A stretch of DNA of 64,000 nt from Photobacterium swingsii (GTDB taxonomy: Bacteria > Pseudomonadota > Gammaproteobacteria > Enterobacterales > Vibrionaceae), in contig NZ_AP024852.1 in the NCBI RefSeq assembly GCF_024346715.1, positions 1,860,001-1,924,000 of the forward strand, given 5' to 3'. A model generated the notes under the pieces. That model worked only from the letters and a program-made list of their open reading frames with translations, was not told the origin of the DNA and made no database searches. The translations under genes and the position numbers were made by a program. Below, one piece after another: positions 1-8,507 of this stretch (positions within the stretch are counted from its first letter, which is position 1; every line of letters starts with the position of its first letter).

Positions 1-2
1 TG

Positions 3-323
3 GGTAGCCCGATGTCTGGCATTCAATATAAACATGACGATTTACGTCTTTCATTGGGTGTTGAAAAGTTTGGTGTCGCATTTGATAAAACATTTAACCT
101 AGGTTCATTAACGGATAACCGCAAACTTGATAGCTTATACACTTTCGTTGGTGCTCAGTACGTTGATCACCACAATAAGAAAGTAGGTGTGCGTTCTGGC
201 GTAGGGTTTGAACTGCCGATCAATAGTTTCGAGCTTTATGGTGAGTTAGGTCCATCTTTGTATGTGGTTGAAGAAGTAGATTTGGATCTTGAAGCTGCAT
301 TGGGCTTTCGTATTCGTTTCTGA
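3..323 (+). CDS. C-terminal fragment of a probable outer-membrane beta-rich protein
   Basis: The reading frame is open to the left edge of the window, so this is the 3' end of a longer gene; an internal ATG lies at position 12. The visible 100-odd residues alternate hydrophobic and polar residues as in beta strands, and the chain ends FRIRF. A terminal aromatic residue is the usual BAM recognition signal of outer-membrane barrels. No catalytic motif is visible and I do not recognise the family. A strong bidirectional terminator follows 28 bp after the stop. The outer-membrane assignment is an inference from strand pattern and C-terminus only. Confidence 0.6.
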   Translation, partial: GSPMSGIQYKHDDLRLSLGVEKFGVAFDKTFNLGSLTDNRKLDSLYTFVGAQYVDHHNKKVGVRSGVGFELPINSFELYGELGPSLYVVEEVDLDLEAALGFRIRF

Positions 324-351
324 TTTGATGAGTTAGCATTGAATTGAAAGC

Positions 352-383
352 AAAACGCCACCTTCATTGAAGGTGGCGTTTTT
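352..383. terminator. Bidirectional rho-independent terminator
   Basis: A perfect hairpin with arms of CGCCACCTTCA and TGAAGGTGGCG is flanked by A-runs on the left and T-runs on the right. It therefore works for both the rightward partial gene and the leftward DMT transporter gene. Confidence 0.9.
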
Positions 384-407
384 GTATATTCTAAAAAATA
401 AATATCG

Positions 408-1331
408 TTATTTCTTACGACTTTCCCAATGGGTAATGAAGGCAACGGAAGCAATAATGATCGCAGCGCCTAGCCATAATCGCCCTGGTGGTGCCCAACC
501 AAATACAATCCAGCCAGCAAGAACATTTAGCGGCAATTTTGCGTGATCAAAAGGTTGCACAAACGACGCGTCAGCAACGGCATAGGCTTTCGCGATGGCC
601 CATTGCGCTAATCCGGTTAACAGACCAGCCCCGACTAAGAGTCCCCAGGTTTCTAGCGAGCTTGGCATTGTAAAGTCAGGCACGGCTAGCAAAATATTGA
701 AAGGTGTTATCAGCAGCAGTAGGTAGACAACCATAGTGGTTGGAGAATCGTGCGCTGACATTTTTTTTACCATAAGCGAATAACTTGCCCAGAAGAACGC
801 AGCCCCAACTGGCAGTAGTGTGGCCCAGCTAAAATCATCACTCCAAGGCTCAAGAATGATCATTGCGCCGACAAAGCCAGCGACCGTCGCGAACCAGCGG
901 GCGGCGCCTACGCGTTCACGTAAGAAAAGGCCTGAGCCTATGGTGGCGAATAATGGTGAGGTCATTAGCAGAGCGATACCCTGCCAAATAGGAACAGGAT
1001 AAGCTAACGCCCATAGCCATAGTTGAATACCGATAACGGAAAGAAATACCCGAAAACAGTGTAAACCGAAATGTTGGGTGCGCAGTGCTTGGCGTAGCCC
1101 TAATGATTTAAGCCAAGGTAACATTGCAATTAAGGCAATAAAGTATTGAATAAATGCAACGGTAGTCGAAGGCAGGTGAAGTTTCACGCTCAGTACTTGA
1201 GCTAGGCTATTTACAATGGCAAACGCTAAGCCTGCGGTGAGCATCCAGCTCGCACCTTGGATTGGATTATGATGTTGAGACATGAGTAAGGGCACTGTCT
1301 GATGAATAGTGTGAATAATTTGCAGAATCAT
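408..1331 (-). CDS. DMT superfamily (EamA-type) transporter
   Basis: A 307-residue integral membrane protein with about ten hydrophobic segments arranged as two repeats of five, the EamA/DMT metabolite-exporter layout. Recognisable parts are the proline-poor hydrophobic helices and the short charged loop FLRERVGAARW after the helix containing MTSPLFATIG, typical of the first EamA repeat. It probably exports a small metabolite; the substrate cannot be read from sequence. The start is uncertain: ATG at 1331 has a weak AGG upstream, while ATG at 1283 would begin MSQHHNPIQG and gives a more usual N-terminus. It stands alone between two terminators. Confidence 0.85.
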   Translation of the reverse strand: MILQIIHTIHQTVPLLMSQHHNPIQGASWMLTAGLAFAIVNSLAQVLSVKLHLPSTTVAFIQYFIALIAMLPWLKSLGLRQALRTQHFGLHCFRVFLSVIGIQLWLWALAYPVPIWQGIALLMTSPLFATIGSGLFLRERVGAARWFATVAGFVGAMIILEPWSDDFSWATLLPVGAAFFWASYSLMVKKMSAHDSPTTMVVYLLLLITPFNILLAVPDFTMPSSLETWGLLVGAGLLTGLAQWAIAKAYAVADASFVQPFDHAKLPLNVLAGWIVFGWAPPGRLWLGAAIIIASVAFITHWESRKK

Positions 1332-1364
1332 ACGCCTGTGAACTTATATCACCAAGCACAAATG

Positions 1365-1397
1365 AAAAAAGCGATGCCAATAAGGGACATCGCTTTT
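1365..1397 (-). terminator. Rho-independent terminator of cdd
   Basis: Stem AAAGCGATG/CATCGCTTT with a T-run on the leftward strand, directly after the cytidine deaminase stop. Confidence 0.85.
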
Positions 1398-1437
1398 CTG
1401 CTGTAACTAAAACTGTCTTTAACAGATACCGTATAAC

Positions 1438-2322
1438 TTACAGTGCGCTATAAGTTAATGGAATATCTGGGTTGAGTGCTTCTAGTGTATTTTGTGTATC
1501 AGCAAGGTGGCTAATACTACTACTTTGTTCAACAAGTGCGGCTTCAGCAATGCGGTTTAATTCGTAGCCCGCCATATTCATGTTGATTAGTGCAACTTGC
1601 AACGGTGGAAGACTTGGGTTGAATGCCGCATTCTCAGCGTACATGCCAACAAAAATACGACCGTCATCAGCTTTTAAAGCAACGCCACTGAAGTTCTTGG
1701 TATAAGGCGCATGAGCACGGTTAGCAGCTTGACACGCGGCTTGAACAAGCTCGCTTTCTTCTTCAACGCCTAGACCGTGATTTTTTTCAGCTAAGAGTCT
1801 ATCAGTGATACCTAGATCGCTTGGGCCGAATGACTCTGGTAAGTATTGTTGCAGTGTCTTTTCTTCTCGCTCTGGCAGCTGAACTTTAATTGTGTCAGCA
1901 GTGCTAAGTTCATTCATGAATTGGCGACAATGACCGCAAGGGCTGTAATTGATGGTGATATCTTTAACACCCGTTTCGCCTTTAACCCAAGCGTGACTAA
2001 TTGCTGATTGTTCTGCGTGAACGGTTTGTGAAAGTGCTGCACCGGCAAATTCCATGTTGCCGCCGAAGTATAGGCGACCAGAGTTGCCTCGAACGACAGC
2101 ACCTACACAAAAATGAGAAAGGGGAGAGACAGAATACGTGGCTGCAAGAGGAAGCAGCGCAACGCGCAATTCGCTGTCAGTCATGTGAGTTTGGCTGAGT
2201 AAGTTGTCGAATTGCTCTGCACTGATGGTTGCATCGAAATTGCCATCTTCCAGCATAGGCTTGATTGCGGTTGCAAGATCAGCCGGTAAAGAACCTAAAG
2301 CATCCATTACTTTAGTGTGCAT
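1438..2322 (-). CDS. cdd: Cytidine deaminase
   Basis: Deaminates cytidine and deoxycytidine to uridine and deoxyuridine in pyrimidine salvage; cytoplasmic homodimer in enterobacteria. At 294 residues it has the same length as E. coli Cdd, the long two-domain form. The N-terminal catalytic domain carries the zinc site VHAEQ (His102, Glu104) and PCGHC (Cys129, Cys132), all at E. coli positions; the C-terminal domain lacks zinc ligands, as expected. The start has a clear GGAG 8 bp upstream. A class II CRP-type promoter with tandem CRP sites lies upstream, matching CRP/CytR control of cdd in other bacteria. Confidence 0.97.
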   Translation of the reverse strand: MHTKVMDALGSLPADLATAIKPMLEDGNFDATISAEQFDNLLSQTHMTDSELRVALLPLAATYSVSPLSHFCVGAVVRGNSGRLYFGGNMEFAGAALSQTVHAEQSAISHAWVKGETGVKDITINYSPCGHCRQFMNELSTADTIKVQLPEREEKTLQQYLPESFGPSDLGITDRLLAEKNHGLGVEEESELVQAACQAANRAHAPYTKNFSGVALKADDGRIFVGMYAENAAFNPSLPPLQVALINMNMAGYELNRIAEAALVEQSSSISHLADTQNTLEALNPDIPLTYSAL

Positions 2323-2353
2323 GTGGATTTCTCCGTCTTGTGTATGGAGAAAT

Positions 2354-2359
2354 ATTGTA
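2354..2359 (-). promoter_or_regulatory. Probable -10 box of the cdd promoter
   Basis: On the leftward strand this reads TACAAT. A start site about 7 bp downstream would place the proximal CRP-like site at -41.5, the class II activation position. Inference from spacing. Confidence 0.55.
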
Positions 2360-2380
2360 GACAGCTCGATAGAATAATAG

Positions 2381-2396
2381 TGTGATCCATGTCACG
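2381..2396 (-). promoter_or_regulatory. Proximal CRP-like site upstream of cdd
   Basis: TGTGA-N6-TCACG matches the CRP consensus TGTGA-N6-TCACA at nine of ten core bases. Its centre is about 41.5 bp upstream of the start site predicted from the TACAAT box. Confidence 0.75.
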
Positions 2397-2429
2397 TTGT
2401 AATTTATCTTGTTTCACCCATTACATAAC

Positions 2430-2445
2430 TGAGAGTGAGGTCACA
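2430..2445 (-). promoter_or_regulatory. Distal CRP-like site upstream of cdd
   Basis: TGAGA-N6-TCACA matches nine of ten core CRP bases. Its centre lies 49 bp from the proximal site, close to the spacing of the tandem CRP sites that CytR bridges at E. coli deoP2 and cddP. GTTGTAATTT between the sites resembles a CytR half-site. Confidence 0.55.
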
Positions 2446-2566
2446 CAACGAGCGTAAATTGATATCCTTATTTTTCAATAGATTAGTTTTGTATTCGATT
2501 ACTTGCACATAACCATACCAATCCCATTAATGATGAAATTACTCTAGCTAATTAACCTTCTAGGTA

Positions 2567-3250
2567 TTAATAGCCGAATATGGCTGCAATTAAAGGAAAC
2601 AGTACAGGGGCGAGTATTGAGGTCATAACACCACAGATCACTAAAGCCAGTGAGCTAAAAGCCCCTTCTTGATAGTTTTCTTCAGCGGCTTTCGCTGTAC
2701 CAAGCGCATGTGAAACTGTCCCCATTGTTAGCCCTTTTGCTATTGGTGCTTGAATGCCTGCCAGCTTAAAGAGAGGGTAGCCCAGCACGGCACCAAATAG
2801 CCCAGCAATAATCACCATGATAGCTGCAATGGCAGGCACGCCACCAATTTGCTCGGCAACGGCCATAGCTATAGGTGTTGTTACTGATTTAGGTAAAATA
2901 CTTGCCACTAACTCCACATTTGCACCTAGTGCGAATGCGATGCCTGCACCTGTGACCATAGAAAGAACACTACCAATAAAGCAAACAGTAAAAATTGTTT
3001 TCCACTTAGCGCGGATTTGTGAAAGTTGTTCGTACAGTGGGAATGCAAGAGCAACAACGGCAGGCTCTAGTAAGGCGTTTAGCCATTTGTTTTGCTCAAA
3101 GTAAGTCTCATAAGGCACATTTAACCACATGAGCAAAGGAATAATAATGATAAGACAGATAAGTAATGGGTTGACGATAGGATGTTGAAGTCGTTTGGAA
3201 ATAAGACGAGCGATGTAAAAAACGACTAAGGTTGTGATTAACCAGATCAT
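2567..3250 (-). CDS. LrgB/CidB family membrane protein (YohK-like)
   Basis: A 227-residue inner-membrane protein of the LrgB family, partner of the LrgA holin-like protein. About six to eight hydrophobic segments are visible, with family-typical stretches LPKSVTTPIA (near residue 118) and the glycine/alanine-rich GTVSHALGTAKA near residue 178. The family is linked to murein hydrolase control, and more recently to pyruvate or metabolite transport. The ATG overlaps the stop of the upstream gene by 1 bp (TAATG), so the two are translationally coupled. YohK is the E. coli counterpart; cdd neighbours yohJK there too. Confidence 0.9.
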   Translation of the reverse strand: MIWLITTLVVFYIARLISKRLQHPIVNPLLICLIIIIPLLMWLNVPYETYFEQNKWLNALLEPAVVALAFPLYEQLSQIRAKWKTIFTVCFIGSVLSMVTGAGIAFALGANVELVASILPKSVTTPIAMAVAEQIGGVPAIAAIMVIIAGLFGAVLGYPLFKLAGIQAPIAKGLTMGTVSHALGTAKAAEENYQEGAFSSLALVICGVMTSILAPVLFPLIAAIFGY

Positions 3251-3606
3251 TATTTTTCCTTATGGTGCGCTGCAATACCAATCACAAGAAAGACAACTAA
3301 GCTGCTGCCGATAGTACTGAGTAAAATAGGGAGGCTATTAGCACTCAAGAGTGCGAAATGGTCCATTAAGCCAACGCCGACAGGAACGAACAATAATGCC
3401 ATGTAACGAATTAATAAGTGGCAGCCTGATTGCACCCAATGAGAACGTATAAGACCCGCTGAAAGTAAACCAAAGAGAATAAGCATCCCTAGGATGCTAC
3501 CGGGTATCGCGAGTCCAAGTAATGCCTGAATTCCTTTACCTAAGAAAAGGCAAACGAGAATGATGCTGAAGGAGCGTAGATAACTCATGCTTTTATGTGA
3601 TGCCAA
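3250..3606 (-). CDS. LrgA/CidA family holin-like protein (YohJ-like)
   Basis: A 118-residue protein with four hydrophobic segments and the CidA/LrgA signature IPGSILGMLILFGLL, followed by HLLIRYMALLFVPVGVGLM. It is upstream partner of the LrgB gene in a two-gene operon. The start is uncertain: TTG at 3606, or ATG at 3588 (MSYLRSF), neither with a strong ribosome site. A CRP-like palindrome lies 35-64 bp upstream. Role in membrane permeability or export is known for the family; nothing here fixes the substrate. Confidence 0.88.
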   Translation of the reverse strand: MASHKSMSYLRSFSIILVCLFLGKGIQALLGLAIPGSILGMLILFGLLSAGLIRSHWVQSGCHLLIRYMALLFVPVGVGLMDHFALLSANSLPILLSTIGSSLVVFLVIGIAAHHKEK

Positions 3607-3640
3607 TGGCGGTGCTTTTGTTTGGTGGATTCATCATACA

Positions 3641-3670
3641 AAATAAGTGTGACCTATGCCACACTTATTT
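3641..3670 (-). promoter_or_regulatory. Long palindrome with CRP-like core upstream of lrgAB
   Basis: Perfect 11-bp arms AAATAAGTGTG and CACACTTATTT flank 8 bp. The inner part reads TGTGA-N6-CCACA, nine of ten CRP core bases. It lies in the gap between the lrgA-type start and the end of the ToxR-like gene, so lrgAB is the only sensible target. Confidence 0.65.
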
Positions 3671-3753
3671 CGCGTATATTGAGAGAGGCAAGTTTAAGCA
3701 TTCTGACTTAAATACAGGCTGGTTGCGGATTGCATGTTTGCAATGTAAAAGCG

Positions 3754-4293
3754 CTATAACAAGATATTGTCGGCAAGAAAGAACAAAGCAACGCCAGCAG
3801 CAGCCAGTAAGAGTACGGAAATACGATGGAGTATGCTGTGTTTTACAATATGTTCTGCTGCTGACTCTGACGGCTCGTTTTTGTCTGTTTTATCGTTTGT
3901 AAACTGGGTGAATTTAGACTCTTTGAATGTATGTACCAGTCGGCATGTTTTATTGGGGAGCGGCACACGAAAGCCATGAGTGGCCACGATTTCAATCGCA
4001 ATCGCAGGTTGACCTTGATAGATAAGTTTATGGTTTAGCGAAACAAGTAGTGCGTTAAGATCAAAGTGGGTATGGTTATTTTCTTCATAAGCTTCGATCT
4101 GTATGAAGGTTTTATCATATAACGCCTGTGGGTTAATGACTTCACCAGCACAATAGCAAAGTGCTTCAAGTAGGCGTGACTCATGCACTGTTAATATGGT
4201 CTCAGAGCCATCTTGCCAAACTAACATTCGCAAATCGGGTTCAAAATCAACGCTGGGAAAACGATAACAGCGTGTTAGGGCTTTTGTCGTCAT
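3754..4293 (-). CDS. ToxR-type winged-helix regulator with a C-terminal membrane anchor and no periplasmic domain
   Basis: About 179 residues from ATG 4293 (a GTG at 4302 is possible but has no ribosome site). Residues about 5-110 look like an OmpR/ToxR-class winged helix: a beta N-terminus, LTVHESRLLEALCYCAGEVI as first helix and turn, and VATHGFRVPLP as the final wing hairpin. A polar linker of about 45 residues follows, then one hydrophobic segment (HRISVLLLAAAGVALFFLAD) two residues from the end. ToxR, TcpP and CadC have the same order but carry a periplasmic sensor domain; here there is none. It is transcribed leftward ahead of lrgAB, with a 147-bp gap. Targets are unknown. Confidence 0.8.
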   Translation of the reverse strand: MTTKALTRCYRFPSVDFEPDLRMLVWQDGSETILTVHESRLLEALCYCAGEVINPQALYDKTFIQIEAYEENNHTHFDLNALLVSLNHKLIYQGQPAIAIEIVATHGFRVPLPNKTCRLVHTFKESKFTQFTNDKTDKNEPSESAAEHIVKHSILHRISVLLLAAAGVALFFLADNILL

Positions 4294-4475
4294 AGCTACC
4301 ACTTAATGCTATAAGCCATGGAGAATATGTAGTGAGGACAAATCACTATGCGTTTGCATGACATTTACATGGCTGTTTATGGTGAACAAGTACCAGATTT
4401 AGGTATCTTGGTTAGCTTAAGTGTGACTGGCTGAGAGCGTTCCTTCAACTTTTGCTGAGTGGAAACTGTCTTAAT

Positions 4476-4513
4476 AAAAACACCCTGAAAACTAGGGTTA
4501 TCAGGGTGTTTAA
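4476..4513 (-). terminator. Terminator of sbcB
   Basis: Perfect arms AAACACCCTGA/TCAGGGTGTTT with a T-rich tail on the leftward strand. Confidence 0.85.
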
Positions 4514-4572
4514 GAAAGCCTTTCTTTTAAAGAGGTTAAGGCCTTATGCTATCATTTCTGAGTGCCGCGAAG

Positions 4573-5997
4573 TTAGGCTAGCTGGATAACGTAATCGTAC
4601 ACTTTTTTAAGAATAGCCATCTTCTTCTCGTCACCTTGATGTTCCATCGCTACGTTGTCTAAATTCTCAATGTAAGCAGGTAGGTTACTCTCAAAGTAAT
4701 CTTGGCAATGGTGTTTCCAGCGGATTTGCTCTTGCTGCGTCAATGTCAGCGGGAAGTTACGAGCACGGTAACGGAATAGCAAAGGCTTAATGCGCGCATC
4801 AGCCACTTGTGGCTCAAAATCGACAAGTTCGAGTGGATCCATTTCACGAATAATATCCATTGCTGTGCGATCGGCATGCGAGAAGAAACCATCGTATAGT
4901 TTGGCATCGACGTTATCATGCGCTTCAAACTCACGATCGACACTGAAGATCTCAACGAGTTTTTCACGTACTTCAGGGTGTGCTTTGAGCATCTGAAGGT
5001 GTTTAAGGCAAAGTTCTCGATCAATACCTAGGCGTTCCGCATCGTCTGCTTTGAGTGTTTTTGCCGGCGCAAGAACAGGGCACTTGTTGATATGGACAAG
5101 TTTAACTGGCACAGGTAGCTCATCTGGACCAAGTTCACTGCGTTTGGTGTAAAGACGTTCGCGTAGGGTATCAGCATCGAGCTCAATCAGCGGCGTTGGG
5201 TCTTTGGCTAGGTTAACCGTAATCACCGCGTTTTTATTATCAGGGTGCCATTCCATTGGAACAATCCAGCTGGTATTACCGCACTCAGAACCAAACATGC
5301 CAGAAACATGAACCAATGGCGTTAAGTTAATAATGTCGATAAGTTCTTGAAGCTTACGCTTGTTACGTAGATCAAACAGGTAGTTAAACAGTTTGGGTTG
5401 GTTCTTCTTAAGGATCTTTGCCAACTCAATTGTGGCATACACATCTGCCATCGCATCGTGTGCATTCGCATGTTCAATACCATTAGCAACAGAGAGATGT
5501 TCCAGCTTAAAACTTGGAAAACCTTCGTCGTTGGTCGGCCAGTTAACGCCTTCTGGGCGAAGTGCGTAACAGGTTCGCATAATATCGAGTAAATCCCAGC
5601 GTGAGTTACCGTTTTTCCAGCTCCAAGCATATGGGTCAAAGAAGTTACGATAAAGAGTATAACGGCTGACTTCATCATCAAATCGCACGTTGTTATAACC
5701 GATCACACAGGTATTCGGAGTAGACAACTCATCATGAATTTTGGCTATGAACTCGTGCTCAGGTAACCCTTTTTCCATTGCTTCTTGTGGCGTGATTCCT
5801 GTGATTAAGCATGCTTCTGGTGAGGGCAGATAGTCACTTGGTGGCTTACAGTAAATAACCAAAGGTTCGCCAATGATATTGAGATCCATATCAGTGCGAA
5901 TCGCGGCAAACTGAGAGGGACGATCAACGGATGGTGTAGCACCAAAGGTTTCGTAATCCAACCAAAGCATAGTTGGTTGATGATTGTTATTACTCAT
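4573..5997 (-). CDS. sbcB: Exodeoxyribonuclease I
   Basis: A 3'-5' single-strand DNA exonuclease working in recombination and mismatch repair. At 474 residues it is close to E. coli ExoI (475). The N-terminal DEDDh domain shows LWLDYETFG (Asp14, Glu16), YNNVRFDDEVSRY, and HDAMADVYAT carrying the catalytic His/Asp. The SH3-like and C-terminal helical domains follow, ending in the basic region KHHCQDYFESNLP. The start has AGGGA 7-11 bp upstream. It forms a single-gene unit with its own terminator. Confidence 0.97.
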   Translation of the reverse strand: MSNNNHQPTMLWLDYETFGATPSVDRPSQFAAIRTDMDLNIIGEPLVIYCKPPSDYLPSPEACLITGITPQEAMEKGLPEHEFIAKIHDELSTPNTCVIGYNNVRFDDEVSRYTLYRNFFDPYAWSWKNGNSRWDLLDIMRTCYALRPEGVNWPTNDEGFPSFKLEHLSVANGIEHANAHDAMADVYATIELAKILKKNQPKLFNYLFDLRNKRKLQELIDIINLTPLVHVSGMFGSECGNTSWIVPMEWHPDNKNAVITVNLAKDPTPLIELDADTLRERLYTKRSELGPDELPVPVKLVHINKCPVLAPAKTLKADDAERLGIDRELCLKHLQMLKAHPEVREKLVEIFSVDREFEAHDNVDAKLYDGFFSHADRTAMDIIREMDPLELVDFEPQVADARIKPLLFRYRARNFPLTLTQQEQIRWKHHCQDYFESNLPAYIENLDNVAMEHQGDEKKMAILKKVYDYVIQLA

Positions 5998-6253
5998 TAT
6001 TTTTCCCTACTGGGATGAATTACTTTACTGCCTTTATAGTAACAAATAATGGGGGAGCAACTAAGGTATTATGGCATCTACCTAAATATTTATTCTTAGA
6101 GATAAGCATTTTACTTGCTTAGTAACTCCCAAGTTAGCCTGTGTCTTGTAATTAGTGTGCAATGCCAATGCTGCAAAAAGGCAATATGATTGCCTTGATG
6201 GCTAGGATCAGCTTGCGTGGTGAGATGTATCTCTGTGTTTCATACGTCGCGAA

Positions 6254-6988
6254 TTACCACATATTCCATGTTTGGGCTTCGATGTCATTTTCAACACTAT
6301 CTGGTAGTGCACTGAAAAAATCGAGTTGTGTGACTTGTTCAACTTCATCAACAGTTGTAATGAAAGAGGGTAATTCTGAAGATGAAATTTTACGGTGTGG
6401 AAGAATAAATGCGATTGCATCGTTGGCAGTTGGGTCGAGGATGACCTTATAGAAACGATGTGGAATATAGACACCGTTACCAATATAGGTCTCGTTACCA
6501 TCCCAAATAGGGCCAGATACAACATAAAGCTCGTTGTAAGTGTTTGCCCATTCACGTACTTTTTCTTCCAGTCCTTTCCATCCACCACGATTAAATCCTG
6601 GTAGTTGTGGCGCCATATTCGACATCAAGAAGCTCTGCTGCATAGCGACTTGAGAGAAGTCCATGGTACCAGACGGTGCTAAGTGTCCTCGGTCGTACCC
6701 TGATTTTGAATAGTCACTGCTGGTTGCGCGAAAAGCAGGAGGTAAGTCTTTATCCGTTCGGAAGCTATTAGAGCGTTTATAGAAAGCATTCACACTTTCT
6801 TTTGTGATGTGATAAGCAACCCAATTGGAAACCTTGTTTTGGTAATTATAACCGGCAGCATAGCCATCTCTGCAGAGGATCTGATCACTGTTGTTTGGGG
6901 TTCCTTTAACAAGGTGTTGGTTACAAATGGCGGCAGAAGCGGATATTGAGAGGCTAAGGCTAAGTATTGCGAATAAGAGGTGTTTCAT
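6254..6988 (-). CDS. Secreted DNA/RNA non-specific endonuclease (Serratia nuclease family)
   Basis: A 244-residue protein with a signal peptide (MKHLLFAILSLSLSISASAA, cleavage near residue 20). The beta-beta-alpha-metal active site is present: YDRGHLAPSG with general base His102, and the metal-ligand stretch SNMAPQLPGFNRGGW with Asn133. Four cysteines may form disulfides, consistent with export. Such enzymes degrade extracellular DNA for nutrient or phosphate supply. It differs from EndA-type periplasmic endonuclease I, which lacks the DRGH motif. It is monocistronic, and nothing in the sequence shows its regulation. Confidence 0.92.
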   Translation of the reverse strand: MKHLLFAILSLSLSISASAAICNQHLVKGTPNNSDQILCRDGYAAGYNYQNKVSNWVAYHITKESVNAFYKRSNSFRTDKDLPPAFRATSSDYSKSGYDRGHLAPSGTMDFSQVAMQQSFLMSNMAPQLPGFNRGGWKGLEEKVREWANTYNELYVVSGPIWDGNETYIGNGVYIPHRFYKVILDPTANDAIAFILPHRKISSSELPSFITTVDEVEQVTQLDFFSALPDSVENDIEAQTWNMW

Positions 6989-7210
6989 GTTTCGTCCATA
7001 TTATAGAAGTGTATAGGACGAGCAATCATATTAACTCAAGCAATGTGTGGGTATTGATATACCTATAGATTGTGACTGGTGTTTTTTATAAATTCAAGCA
7101 GTGAGGTTTTACGCACTTTATCAACGATATTAGTAAGATAGGAGATGGTATACTTTGATTTACCTTGAGGGATATTGAAAATCTAGAAGGGAATGGTTAA
7201 TGGCTGACGT

Positions 7211-7238
7211 AAAAAAGGGCATCCGAAGACACCCTTTT
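7211..7238 (-). terminator. Terminator of the first cold-shock gene, UUCG tetraloop
   Basis: On the leftward strand the hairpin reads AAAAGGGTGTC-TTCG-GATGCCCTTTTTT, with a C(UUCG)G tetraloop of exceptional stability. Confidence 0.85.
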
Positions 7239-7266
7239 GGAATTTTATAATCTGATAGACTCAGAA

Positions 7267-7476
7267 TTATACGCGCTCAACGTTAGCAGCTTGAGGGCCT
7301 TTTTGACCTTGCTCGATGTCAAAAGAAACTTTTTGACCTTCAGCAAGAGATTTGAAACCTTCGCCAGCGATAGCACGGAAGTGAACGAATACGTCAGCGC
7401 CGCCGTTGTCTTGAGTGATGAAACCGAAACCTTTCTCGTCGTTAAACCACTTAACGATACCAGTTGCTTTAGACAT
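7267..7476 (-). CDS. CspA-family cold-shock protein
   Basis: A 69-residue single cold-shock domain starting [13 protein letters not shown], with RNP1 (KGFGFI) and RNP2 (VFVHF) intact. It binds single-stranded RNA and DNA as a chaperone. ATG 7476 is chosen because TCAGGAGACA lies just upstream; longer reading frames have no ribosome site. A second copy, about 80 percent identical, lies about 400 bp upstream on the same strand with its own terminator. Both share the leader end ATTCAGGAGACA. Whether it is cold-induced or constitutive is not readable here. Confidence 0.95.
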   Translation of the reverse strand: MSKATGIVKWFNDEKGFGFITQDNGGADVFVHFRAIAGEGFKSLAEGQKVSFDIEQGQKGPQAANVERV

Positions 7477-7822
7477 GACATGTCTCCTGAATATAATAAA
7501 AAACACGCACTATTGCGTACTTAAGCCAACATAATGAATTACTTATGGACAAAAGAATGAGAAGCTCTTCAGGACAATAGCTTAGTTGTAAGCGGTAGAA
7601 CGAAGGGTCTTTCAATACTTGCATAAATAGGACTGCATTACAGGCCGTGAAGTATTAAGCCACAGAGCTTAGGGTTGGGCAAGATAATATTTTAAATATT
7701 CATTAGCGGGAAAACAAAGTGTGATAGATGGCGCATTAATTAAGCAAAAAACTGTTTGGTTTGAAGGGGTTAAAGCTGCATTTGTGGGTAAACTTTAAGC
7801 TAAGCTGGCTTTGATTTTGGCG
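7477..7822 (-). promoter_or_regulatory. Leader and promoter region of the first cold-shock gene
   Basis: About 346 bp without a gene. The region is long enough to hold the 150-bp untranslated leader typical of cspA-type genes. Apart from the ribosome site next to the start I see no clear cold-box match; the rest is AT-rich. Confidence 0.4.
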
Positions 7823-7852
7823 AAAAAAAGGGCTGTAATTACAGCCCTTTTA
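7823..7852 (-). terminator. Terminator of the second cold-shock gene
   Basis: Perfect hairpin AAAGGGCTGTAATTACAGCCC with a run of seven T on the leftward strand. Confidence 0.9.
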
Positions 7853-7878
7853 TCTGAATTATCTTGTATTCAGAACAA

Positions 7879-8088
7879 TTACATTGCTTCAACGTTAGCA
7901 GCTTGTAAGCCCTTAGGACCTTGCTCTGTTTCGTATGAAACTTTTTGGCCTTCTGCTAGTGTTTTAAAGCCTTCGCCAGTAATAGCGCGGAAATGAACGA
8001 ATACATCAGCACCGCCATTATCTTGAGTGATAAAACCAAAACCTTTCTCTTCGTTAAACCACTTAACGGTACCTGTTGCTTTAGACAT
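7879..8088 (-). CDS. CspA-family cold-shock protein, second copy
   Basis: A 69-residue cold-shock domain, [22 protein letters not shown], with intact RNP1 and RNP2. It differs from its neighbour mainly in the C-terminal third ([18 protein letters not shown]). The ribosome site TCAGGAGACA sits 3-12 bp before the ATG. Separate terminators show that the two copies are independent transcription units made by tandem duplication, which allows different regulation. Confidence 0.95.
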   Translation of the reverse strand: MSKATGTVKWFNEEKGFGFITQDNGGADVFVHFRAITGEGFKTLAEGQKVSYETEQGPKGLQAANVEAM

Positions 8089-8507
8089 GTTGTCTCCTGA
8101 ATTCCTTACTTCAACAAATTGCCAATAGTCCTTATTACAACAGTGATAACTAAAACCGGATACCTTCAGACAACATACCTAGCGGTGTATTTTGAAGCTT
8201 TGCAGCTAGTTACCGACATCGAAAAAACTATCGGTCACCAAAAGACTAGGCACTGTGGCTAAAAAAGCAAATGTTTGAGCGTATAAATTGTGGGCGATTT
8301 CACACCAATTAGTATTAAATTCAATGATCTTTGAGGTTATACCATTTTGTCATAATTGGCAGTTATAGTCGGCTTAGCATTTGTATGTCTGAAATCATGG
8401 TAGATGAAATAAAAGTGATGAAGCGACTTGGTTGCTTGAGCTTGGGTAGTACTTTCTGATATAACGTTTTGCAGCAAGGGTTTAGTAGATTTAAATAAGG
8501 ACAAATA
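8089..8507. promoter_or_regulatory. Divergent intergenic region between csp and tmaR
   Basis: 419 bp without a gene. It must hold the promoters and leaders for the leftward cold-shock gene and the rightward tmaR gene. AAGGACAA next to the tmaR ATG is its ribosome site. I see no recognised operator. Confidence 0.4.
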
